Of a DNA stretch of 64,000 bases, positions 24,978 through 31,819 are shown piece after piece. The stretch comes from Foliimonas ilicis (GTDB lineage: Bacteria; Pseudomonadota; Alphaproteobacteria; Rhizobiales; Rhizobiaceae): the NCBI RefSeq assembly GCF_039939195.1, contig NZ_JBDUUH010000002.1, positions 310,001 through 374,000 of the forward strand, in the 5' to 3' direction. Each line of letters begins with the position of its first letter. The stretch's first letter is position 1. The notes under the pieces were generated by a model. The model saw only the letters and a list, made by a program, of their open reading frames with translations. It was not told where the DNA came from and did no database searches. The translations under genes were made by a program, and so were the position numbers.

Positions 24978-26144
24978 ATGACCAAGCACCAGAAAATCGA
25001 AACACGTTCGGCCCAGCCGCTGGAAATCCGCAGTGACGAGAATGACCCGCTTGTCGCCGCCACGGCAGCGGTGGAAGAAATTCGCTCCGCAGCCGAACAG
25101 CGCCATACGGCACACCAGACCGAAGTGCGCGGCCTGACTGACCGGATCGCCCAGCTTGAAACACGGCTCAATCGTCCAGGCACCCAGCAGGAAGACCGAA
25201 ACGAGCCTTCGGATGAACAGCGCTCTTTCGGCATCTATCTGCGTCGTGGCGATGCTGGCCTGTCGGAAGTCGAACGCCGTGCGCTGACTGTCGGCAACGA
25301 TACCAGCGCGGGCTTCCTTGCACCGGAGACGTTCGGCAACGAAATCCTGAAAACCCTTGCCGAATACAGCCCTATCCGCAATTACGCGAAGGTCGTCCAG
25401 ATCGCAGGACCGGAGATCAAATATCCGAAGCGACTGACCGGAACGAATGCCGATTGGGTGGCCGAGATCGCGAACCGCCCGGAAAGCGCGCCGACTTATG
25501 GTCAGGTGACGCTCACCCCGTACGAACTAGCGACGTTCGTGGAAGTCTCGAAGCAGCTTCTCGAAGATTCGGCCTATGACGTGGAAGGCGAAATCCGTGA
25601 CGCTGTCGCAGAGGATTTCGGTGCGAAGGAAGGTGCCGCATTCGTTTCCGGCGACGGCGTCGGCAAGCCGAACGGCATCCTCAACGCAACCGGCATCGCT
25701 GAAGTCGTGTCGGGCCACGCTTCCACGCTTGGCTCAGCACCCGGCGATCTTCTGATTGACCTCATGGCCAAGCTGCCAACCGCCTATGCGAATAACGGCG
25801 CATGGCTCATGAACCGCCTGACGCTGGCATCTGTGCGGAAGCTGAAGGATGCGCAGGGCGCGTATCTCTGGCAACCGGGCATTCAGGCGGGCCAGCCTTC
25901 GACCCTGCTTGGCCGTCCGGTCATCGAAGCCGTGGATATGGACAGCGTTGCGGCTGGCAAGTTCCCAATCGTGTTCGGTGACTGGTCTGGTTATCGCATC
26001 GTGGATCGTGTCGGCCTGTCCATTCTCACCGACCCGTTCACCCGTGCGAAAAACGGCATCACCGTCTTCCATGCCCGCAAGCGTGTCGGTGGCGATGTCA
26101 CCCATGCAGACAAGTTCGTGAAGCTGAAGATCGCCGCTTCCTGA
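24978..26144 (+). CDS. HK97-fold major capsid protein
   Basis: A 388-residue capsid protein. The N-terminal 110 residues are charged and coiled-coil-like and are probably the scaffolding delta domain cut off by the protease. The mature part begins near RALTVGNDTSAGFLAPETFGNEIL and includes ATFVEVSKQLLEDSAYDVEG, AAFVSGDGVGKPNGIL and LGRPVIEAVDMDSVAAGKFPIVFGD. AAAGGAAA precedes the ATG. The gene is intact, so the element can probably make capsids. Confidence 0.95.
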   Translation: MTKHQKIETRSAQPLEIRSDENDPLVAATAAVEEIRSAAEQRHTAHQTEVRGLTDRIAQLETRLNRPGTQQEDRNEPSDEQRSFGIYLRRGDAGLSEVERRALTVGNDTSAGFLAPETFGNEILKTLAEYSPIRNYAKVVQIAGPEIKYPKRLTGTNADWVAEIANRPESAPTYGQVTLTPYELATFVEVSKQLLEDSAYDVEGEIRDAVAEDFGAKEGAAFVSGDGVGKPNGILNATGIAEVVSGHASTLGSAPGDLLIDLMAKLPTAYANNGAWLMNRLTLASVRKLKDAQGAYLWQPGIQAGQPSTLLGRPVIEAVDMDSVAAGKFPIVFGDWSGYRIVDRVGLSILTDPFTRAKNGITVFHARKRVGGDVTHADKFVKLKIAAS

Positions 26145-26210
26145 TCCTGACAATCATACGGCGGGGCCAGTCTCCGCCGTCATTCCCCAATTCAGCAAAG
26201 GACTTTCATC

Positions 26211-26681
26211 ATGGGAATTACCACTACTGCCAGATCGAAAATCTCCATTGGCACGACCGCCGTCGCCACCGATGCCGCCACCTTCGCGGCTGACACATAC
26301 ACGGTGATTTCTCACGTTGAAGACGTGGGAGAATTCGGCACTGAAACGAACGTAGTTGAAGGCAACTTCGTGGATCAGCAATTTGTGAGGAAGCTTCCCG
26401 GATCGAGAAATTCCGGGACCATGAATGTCGTCGCGGCATTCGACGCCAGCGATGCCGGACAGATCGCAGCGAAAGCAGCTTCCGAGACAGATTTCACCTA
26501 CAACATTAAGGTCGAGCTTGACGATAAGCCCGCACCCGGTGGCACGAACAGCATCTTCTATTTCAAGGCATTCGTCGCCAGTGCCAAGGTCCAAGGCGGC
26601 GGCTCCGACGACATCACAAAGATCAACTTTGCGCTGGCAATCGATGGAGCGATCCTCGAAATCCCGGCAGCGACCGCCTGA
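26211..26681 (+). CDS. Phage tail tube protein
   Basis: A 156-residue protein resembling the major tail tube proteins of siphoviruses and gene transfer agents. It opens with GITTTARSKISIGTT and contains the segment GTMNVVAAFDASDAGQIA, with alternating beta-type segments. It would polymerise into the tail tube. Its place right after the capsid gene, before the connectors, is unlike the usual order. A 66-bp gap with AAAGGAC precedes the ATG. Confidence 0.75.
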   Translation: MGITTTARSKISIGTTAVATDAATFAADTYTVISHVEDVGEFGTETNVVEGNFVDQQFVRKLPGSRNSGTMNVVAAFDASDAGQIAAKAASETDFTYNIKVELDDKPAPGGTNSIFYFKAFVASAKVQGGGSDDITKINFALAIDGAILEIPAATA

Positions 26682-26695
26682 TCGGAGCATGAAGA

Positions 26696-27238
26696 ATGCG
26701 GCTGGCGGATGACATAGTGGTGATGATCGGGAGTGAGAATATCCGTCTCATTCCCCGCCTTCGCTTTGCCATCCGCCTCGAACGTCGCGGATCATTCGCC
26801 GCGCTTATTCAACAGGTGCAGGAAGATAGCTTTACCGCTGCATGTGACCTGATCAGCGATCACACCACTATTACGCCGGTCATGCAGAAGGCAATCCTTG
26901 CCGCGCTCCCTGATCTTCGCGGGCCGCTACTGACTTACGTTCTCGCATGCACGGGCGTCGATCCAGACCAGTCGCCATCCGAACGCAAGGGCAACTCGGT
27001 CCCCTTCGCGGATCACCTGACCCAGCTATTCCGCATCGGTTCGGGCCATATTGGATGGACGCCAACTCAGACCCTAGACGCCACGCCTGCCGAAATCATG
27101 CAAGCCGCGAAAGGACGTGTGGAACTCCTACGCTCGATATTCGGCGGGGCTGAAAAAGACAGCCAGCCCAAGGGAGATTGGGGATCACGTTTCGCCTTCA
27201 CGGCCAGAGCCAGAACTAAAGCAGCGGAGGCAGCTTAA
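26696..27238 (+). CDS. Probable tail assembly chaperone-like protein
   Basis: A 180-residue helical protein directly after the tail tube gene, where siphoviruses place tail assembly chaperones. The N-terminal 60 residues (RLIPRLRFAIRLERRGSFAA) resemble the start of chaperone-like proteins in related phages. The C-terminal part is charged. I do not see a frameshift slippery site or a second overlapping frame as in lambda G/GT. The assignment is mainly positional. Confidence 0.5.
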   Translation: MRLADDIVVMIGSENIRLIPRLRFAIRLERRGSFAALIQQVQEDSFTAACDLISDHTTITPVMQKAILAALPDLRGPLLTYVLACTGVDPDQSPSERKGNSVPFADHLTQLFRIGSGHIGWTPTQTLDATPAEIMQAAKGRVELLRSIFGGAEKDSQPKGDWGSRFAFTARARTKAAEAA

Positions 27239-27239
27239 C

Positions 27240-27461
27240 ATGCGCCCGTCCAGCCAATGGCGTTGCATCATCAACGATCTACGCCGCGAACAGTCGGTTT
27301 CCGTGCGCAGCTTGTCCATGCGCGCGGGCTTAAACAGGGCAACAGTGAACAGGTTCCTGAAAGGTATCGCCAGCCTCAAGATCAGCCAGCTCGAAAGCAT
27401 CCTTGCGGTATTCGGTTATGACCTCGACGCGATCAGGCGACCCGATAGCGAGGCCGCATAA
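27240..27461 (+). CDS. Cro/CI-type helix-turn-helix protein
   Basis: A 73-residue protein with one HTH domain. The helices are visible as IINDLRREQSVSVRSLSMRA, GLNRATVNRFLKG and LKISQLESILAVFGYDLDAI. The start has GGAGG 9 nt upstream. It lies within the structural operon and not next to the integrase, so it is less likely to be the lysogeny repressor and may regulate late genes. Its stop overlaps the HNH gene start by one base. Confidence 0.72.
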   Translation: MRPSSQWRCIINDLRREQSVSVRSLSMRAGLNRATVNRFLKGIASLKISQLESILAVFGYDLDAIRRPDSEAA

Positions 27462-27802
27462 TGCCCTTCGCAGCACCGTCAATCAGGGCATGCGGATGCG
27501 TCGTCGCACCGGGCCAGAAATGTTCTCATGCTGTTGCGCGGGACAAAGAGCGCAAGGCTGCGTTTGATCAGACGCGGCCAACAGCCCGCCAGCGTGGATA
27601 TGACAGCAAGTGGGATCAGGCCCGCAAAGCCTTCCTCGCCAAGCACCCTGATTGCTCTCGGTGCGGAGCGCGCGCGATCGTGGTCCATCACTCCACCCCG
27701 CACCGAGGCAACAAGGCCATCTTCTGGGACCGCAGCAAGTGGGTTCCCGCCTGCCAGCCTTGCCACGATGGACCGCTGCAATCGCAGGAGAAGCGGCGAT
27801 GA
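27461..27802 (+). CDS. HNH endonuclease
   Basis: A 113-residue nuclease. The HNH fold has the zinc-binding CSRCGARAIVVHHSTPHRG and ACQPCHDGPLQSQEKRR, so both Cys pairs and the catalytic histidine are present. Small HNH proteins of this type sit next to terminase genes in many HK97-like phages and assist DNA packaging. Here it is separated from the large terminase by about 2.3 kb. A small upstream frame with Cys-rich segment precedes the fold. Confidence 0.88.
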   Translation: MPFAAPSIRACGCVVAPGQKCSHAVARDKERKAAFDQTRPTARQRGYDSKWDQARKAFLAKHPDCSRCGARAIVVHHSTPHRGNKAIFWDRSKWVPACQPCHDGPLQSQEKRR

Positions 27803-28104
27803 GGGTCATTAAGCTCAACTTTAAGCGTCCTTCCCCAGAGATGTTGTCCAGCGTGTCACCCCAGCGTTCGCCGCGAAAGAAGCTATACACCTTCGCGGGG
27901 AAAACCATGAGCCTCACTCAATGGGCGAAGGAAACGGGGATCAACGCCCCGACCTTGTGGGAGAGGATTACACAAAATGGATGGCCGCTAGAGCGTGCCC
28001 TGACCGAACCCGTGATGAACGCAATACAGCGCGCGGATCGTAGGCGTAATCAGCGCCTGATCCGACGCATGTCCACCGCCTTCCGGCAAAGCGTGGAGGC
28101 GTGA
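27799..28104 (+). CDS. Small HTH-repeat phage protein (one repeat)
   Basis: A 101-residue protein coupled to the HNH gene by an ATGA overlap and preceded by AGGAG. It holds one copy of a roughly 45-residue motif: an aromatic-F-x-G-K start, MSLTQWAKETGINAPTLWER as the helix-turn-helix part, then GWPLERALTEPVM. Its basic C-terminal tail (RRNQRLIRRM) matches that of the next gene. It probably binds DNA. See the finding on repeated HTH units. Confidence 0.65.
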   Translation: MRVIKLNFKRPSPEMLSSVSPQRSPRKKLYTFAGKTMSLTQWAKETGINAPTLWERITQNGWPLERALTEPVMNAIQRADRRRNQRLIRRMSTAFRQSVEA

Positions 28105-28106
28105 CC

Positions 28107-28727
28107 ATGGAGCCGAAAGCCTATCCGTTCAGGGACCAAGCTCGGACGTTGCGCGAGATCGCAGAAGTGACAGGCGTCAACTTCTTCACGTTGCGGAGCC
28201 GAGTTCTGAAGTATGGCTTCACACTAGAGGAAGCCGTCGCACACAATGGCGGGCCGCGCTTCTACCGTCGACCAGTGCTCTACGATTTCAGGGGGCAATG
28301 CCTTTCAATCAAGGACATCGCTAAGCTCGCTGGCGTATCCGAGGGAACAGCTTACAACCGCCGTTGCGGCAACCGTGTGCTTGATAGTGACGAACTGATC
28401 GATCCGGTCAAAGAGGTGCCAGCGCATGCAAAGCTGCTCGCTTTCCGAGGCCAAACACATTCAATCGTGGATTGGGCGAAGTTGATAGGCATCCCAAAGG
28501 ACAGCCTCTATCAGCGCCTCCGACATGGATGGTCACTGAAACGCGCCCTGACTGAGCCCGTCATGCAGGCCGGACAGCGCATCATCTATCAGAAGAACCA
28601 TCGCACCATCCGCCGTATCGCATTCGTCATACTAACCGGGGGGCGGTCTCCAATTTCCGACCGCACCGTAGGGACCGGCGCGGGGTGCATCGCGCGTGAT
28701 TTGCAATCCGAAGGGACACCGGCATGA
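28107..28727 (+). CDS. Triple HTH-repeat phage protein
   Basis: A 206-residue protein with three tandem copies of the motif seen in the previous gene: near residues 5-45, 55-90 and 108-155. The third copy (HSIVDWAKLIGIPKDSLYQR then GWSLKRALTEPVM and KNHRTIRRI) is closest to the single-copy protein, which suggests duplication within the locus. It ends in a 35-residue low-complexity tail. I chose the ATG at 28107 with GGAGG 8 nt upstream; a GTG at 28101 is also in frame. It could recognise repeated DNA sites, possibly in packaging. Confidence 0.65.
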   Translation: MEPKAYPFRDQARTLREIAEVTGVNFFTLRSRVLKYGFTLEEAVAHNGGPRFYRRPVLYDFRGQCLSIKDIAKLAGVSEGTAYNRRCGNRVLDSDELIDPVKEVPAHAKLLAFRGQTHSIVDWAKLIGIPKDSLYQRLRHGWSLKRALTEPVMQAGQRIIYQKNHRTIRRIAFVILTGGRSPISDRTVGTGAGCIARDLQSEGTPA

Positions 28728-29014
28728 GCGTCATCACTCTGGACGATGCAAAAGCGCATCTGAATATCATCACCGACGCCGACGATGCCCTGATCATAGC
28801 CAAGATCGAAGCGGCGGAAGCCTATGTCGATAGGTGGCTGGAAACGAAACTGGCAGATATGACGCCGGTCCCTGCCGACCTGAAAGAAGCCATCCGCCAG
28901 CTTGTCGGACACTTCTATGAGAACCGGGAAGCGTCCCTAGTCGGGATTTCCGCCGACGAATTGCCGCTAGGCTTCCGGGAGATCATCGATCAGCACCGGG
29001 CATGGAGCTTCTGA
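28724..29014 (+). CDS. Head-tail connector (gp6-like)
   Basis: A 96-residue all-helical protein with the typical start VITLDDAKAHLNIITDADDALI, a central IEAAEAYVDRWL, and a C-terminal LPLGFREIIDQHRAW. This matches the HK97 gp6 / SPP1 gp15 adaptor family that binds below the portal. It overlaps the previous gene by four bases. The length is normal. Confidence 0.88.
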   Translation: MSVITLDDAKAHLNIITDADDALIIAKIEAAEAYVDRWLETKLADMTPVPADLKEAIRQLVGHFYENREASLVGISADELPLGFREIIDQHRAWSF

Positions 29015-29015
29015 C

Positions 29016-29426
29016 ATGGCTCAATCCCCCCAGCTTGCACGGTTGCAGAAACGTCTCAACGCGATCCCCATCGCGGCGAAACGAGCCGTCGAACTGTCGA
29101 TGGAGAAATCGGCGCAAGAGATCGTGGCCCTCGCCAAGCGGCTATGCCCTGTCGATCAGGGAGAGTTGCGGGACAGCATCGGCTGGACGTGGGGCGATGC
29201 ACCCGAAGGCACGATAGTCCTTGCAGCGACCAAGGGTGCGGTGCTGCGCATCACGATCTATGCCGGTTCCGACGCAGCATTCTACGCCCGTTGGGTGGAG
29301 TTCGGCACGACCACCGCCTTGCCGCAACCGTTCTTCCTGCCGTCCTATCGGCTACTGAAGAAGCGTACCAGCAACCGCACAAAACGCGCCATCTCCAAGG
29401 CCGTCAAAGAGACATGGAGGGCGTGA
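29016..29426 (+). CDS. HK97 gp10-type neck protein
   Basis: A 136-residue protein with the family motif ALAKRLCPVDQGELRDSIGW and ARWVEFGTTTALPQPFFLPSY. These are the signature segments of the HK97-gp10 family, which lies at the head-tail joint. It is one base after the gp6-like gene and one base before the next gene. The C-terminus is basic. Confidence 0.92.
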   Translation: MAQSPQLARLQKRLNAIPIAAKRAVELSMEKSAQEIVALAKRLCPVDQGELRDSIGWTWGDAPEGTIVLAATKGAVLRITIYAGSDAAFYARWVEFGTTTALPQPFFLPSYRLLKKRTSNRTKRAISKAVKETWRA

Positions 29427-29427
29427 C

Positions 29428-29835
29428 ATGGAACCGTCGCTGGCAGTCCAAGCCGCACTTCGCGCGCGTCTCGTCGCATCGTCGGCGGTGACAGCCATCA
29501 TTCCCGCAACCGCTATCGTGGATCGGAATGCCACGCCCGCGCTGGATCATTCCATCGTCATAGGTGAAGGACAGACGATCCCCGACGATGGTGTTGCCCG
29601 CAACCGTCATGAGGTATTGGCCGACCTCCATATATGGCGCAGAGAACCCGGCACGGTCGGGGCGAAACAGGTCGTCGGTGCAATCCGCAATGCCCTGAAT
29701 GATGGCCCTCTGACCGTGGCAGGATACCATGTCGCGGATTTGCGCATCGCCTCGACCCGCTTCATCCGTGATCCGGGTGGGCTGCACTCTCATGCAATCC
29801 TGTCCCTCGAATGCCGATTGATTGAGGTGGCATGA
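29428..29835 (+). CDS. DUF3168 tail completion/terminator protein
   Basis: A 135-residue protein. The start EPSLAVQAALRARLVASSAV and the central HEVLADLHIWRREPGTVGAK with a terminal LSLECRLIEVA match DUF3168, the family of phage tail terminators related to lambda gpU / SPP1 gp17. It caps the tail tube at the head-proximal end. It overlaps the next gene by four bases. Confidence 0.88.
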   Translation: MEPSLAVQAALRARLVASSAVTAIIPATAIVDRNATPALDHSIVIGEGQTIPDDGVARNRHEVLADLHIWRREPGTVGAKQVVGAIRNALNDGPLTVAGYHVADLRIASTRFIRDPGGLHSHAILSLECRLIEVA

Positions 29836-30152
29836 TGCGCGCTGGAAAGCTCGACAAGACAATCACCATTGATCGCTTCACCTCGACCGTGGATGAATAC
29901 GGCACGGTAATTGAGGACTGGACCACGGTCGCCACCGTCCGCGCCCAGATCATACAGGCCAGCACCGAGGAGTTTATGCGGTCGTTTGGCGTGTCGTCGG
30001 AGACAGCCGTTGTCTTCCGCATCCGCAATATAGACGGCCTGACCACCGCTGATCGTGTGACGTATGGCGGACGACAGCACGACATTAAGGAAGTGAAGGA
30101 GCTTGGACGGCGCGAGGGGCTGGACCTTCGATGCGTGGCGCAAGGAGCCTGA
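29832..30152 (+). CDS. Head closure protein (SPP1 gp16-like)
   Basis: A 106-residue beta-barrel adaptor. It shows the family pattern MRAGKLDKTITIDRFTSTVD, TVATVRAQIIQASTEEFMRS and a final DIKEVKELGRREGLDLRC. It plugs the connector after packaging. ATG at 29832 overlaps the preceding stop; a second ATG follows immediately. The order gp6-gp10-DUF3168-closure differs slightly from the usual one. Confidence 0.88.
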   Translation: MMRAGKLDKTITIDRFTSTVDEYGTVIEDWTTVATVRAQIIQASTEEFMRSFGVSSETAVVFRIRNIDGLTTADRVTYGGRQHDIKEVKELGRREGLDLRCVAQGA

Positions 30153-30155
30153 GCC

Positions 30156-31805
30156 ATGCCAATCAAGCTGAAGTTCAAGCCCAAGAAGGTCGCCAATCCC
30201 TTCCCGGAAATTCCCGATCCGCTTGGCCACGGTCAGCGAGCGGTCGATTTTCTGCGCGGCCTCAAGCACCCGAAGTCCCGCCAGCCCGACCGGCGTTTCC
30301 AGCTTGATCCTTGGCAGGAACGCGTCGTTCGTCTGATCTATGGACCGTGCGACGAGTTCGGCAATCGGATCGTCCGCAACGTGGTGATGTTGCTCCCGCG
30401 CGGCAACCGGAAGACCTCGCTTGGCGCTGCCCTGTCGCTTCTGCACACGATGGGACCGGAAGCCGTTCCCGGTGGCGAAGCATTGTTCGCGGCATCGGAT
30501 CAGAAACAAGCCAAGATCGGATTTCGCGAGACCGAAAGCATCATCGGGGCCGGTGGCCATATGTGGCGTAAAGGTCAGGCGTCCCGCCGCTTCGACGCAA
30601 CCGGCCACATCAAACTTCAGGAATACAAGAACCGGATCAGCTTCCCGAACGGTTCATTCCTCGAAGCCCTGTCGAATGACGCCGGGACACAGCACGGGCG
30701 CACGCCTGTCTTCGCTCTGATCGATGAACTCCACGCTTGGAAGAAGCGCGATCTTTGGGACGTGATCCGCACCGGCCTTGTGAAGGTTCCAAACTCCCTG
30801 TCTGTCGTCATCACGACAGCGGGACGCGGGCAGGAAAACATCGCTTTCGACGTGATCGACTATGCCCGGAAGGTGGCGCGCGGCGAGATTGACGATCCGG
30901 CTACGCTGCCAATCCTGTTCGAAACAGACCGGGACGCCGACTGGCAAGATGAAACTGTCTGGCATGCGGCGAACCCCGGCCTCGCTTACGGCTATCCTGA
31001 TCTTCAAGGACTTCGCCAGCTTGCCCGTGAGGCAGCGCAACGGCCTGCCGACCGGGAAGCATTCCGGCAACTGCACCTCAATATATGGCTCGACCATTCG
31101 TCGGACCCGTTTGTCGATATGTCGGACTATGACAAAGGAGCCGAAACTTTCGACCTGTCGGACCTTGAGCATGAACCTTGCTGGCTGGCGGTCGATCTAT
31201 CTTCCAACTCTGACCTGACCGTCATCGTGGCGGCATGGCGTGACGGCGAAGGCGGCTACATCGTGCATCCGTGGTTTTTCTGTCCTGCCGACAACCTGAC
31301 GCGGAAGGCGGAACGTGATGGCGTGCCTTATCCGCTTTGGGCAGAACAAGGCTTCATCGAACCGACCCCCGGCAACGTGGTCGATTTTCGCACCGTTGAA
31401 GATACGATCCGCGACCTCTGCGAGCGGTTCGAAGTGCGGGAAATCGCCTTTGATCCGCATATGGCGCGCGTCATGATGAGCACACTTGCTGAAGACGGCT
31501 ATCCCGCGATTGAGCACCGCCAAGGCTGGGTTTCGATGTCCGCGCCGGTAAAAGAGATGGAGCGGGCAATTATCGCTGGGAAGTTCCGGCACGGCGGGCA
31601 TCCGGTCCTGCGCTGGAATGTCGATAACATCGCCGTCGAAATCGATAAAGCCGGGAACAAGGCATTCCACAAAGGCAAATCCCGCGACCGGATCGACGGC
31701 GCTGTTGCCGCTGCAATGGCCGTGGGGCGGGCAGCGACCGGAGAAGGAAGCAGCAAATCCATCTTCGATGATCCTACCGTCACCGCCCAAGACCTCGTTT
31801 GGTAG
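30156..31805 (+). CDS. Large terminase subunit
   Basis: A 549-residue packaging motor. The ATPase domain has the variant Walker A PRGNRKTS (residues 81-88), typical of the Terminase_1 family, and Walker B FALIDELHAW near residue 190. The nuclease domain has AVDLSSNSDLT, EIAFDPHMAR and the terminal RDRIDGAVAAAMAVGRA, giving the metal-binding acidic residues. It is full length. It lies after the connectors, not upstream of the portal, an unusual place. No canonical small terminase gene is adjacent. Confidence 0.94.
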   Translation: MPIKLKFKPKKVANPFPEIPDPLGHGQRAVDFLRGLKHPKSRQPDRRFQLDPWQERVVRLIYGPCDEFGNRIVRNVVMLLPRGNRKTSLGAALSLLHTMGPEAVPGGEALFAASDQKQAKIGFRETESIIGAGGHMWRKGQASRRFDATGHIKLQEYKNRISFPNGSFLEALSNDAGTQHGRTPVFALIDELHAWKKRDLWDVIRTGLVKVPNSLSVVITTAGRGQENIAFDVIDYARKVARGEIDDPATLPILFETDRDADWQDETVWHAANPGLAYGYPDLQGLRQLAREAAQRPADREAFRQLHLNIWLDHSSDPFVDMSDYDKGAETFDLSDLEHEPCWLAVDLSSNSDLTVIVAAWRDGEGGYIVHPWFFCPADNLTRKAERDGVPYPLWAEQGFIEPTPGNVVDFRTVEDTIRDLCERFEVREIAFDPHMARVMMSTLAEDGYPAIEHRQGWVSMSAPVKEMERAIIAGKFRHGGHPVLRWNVDNIAVEIDKAGNKAFHKGKSRDRIDGAVAAAMAVGRAATGEGSSKSIFDDPTVTAQDLVW

Positions 31806-31819
31806 AAAGAAGCCCGACC

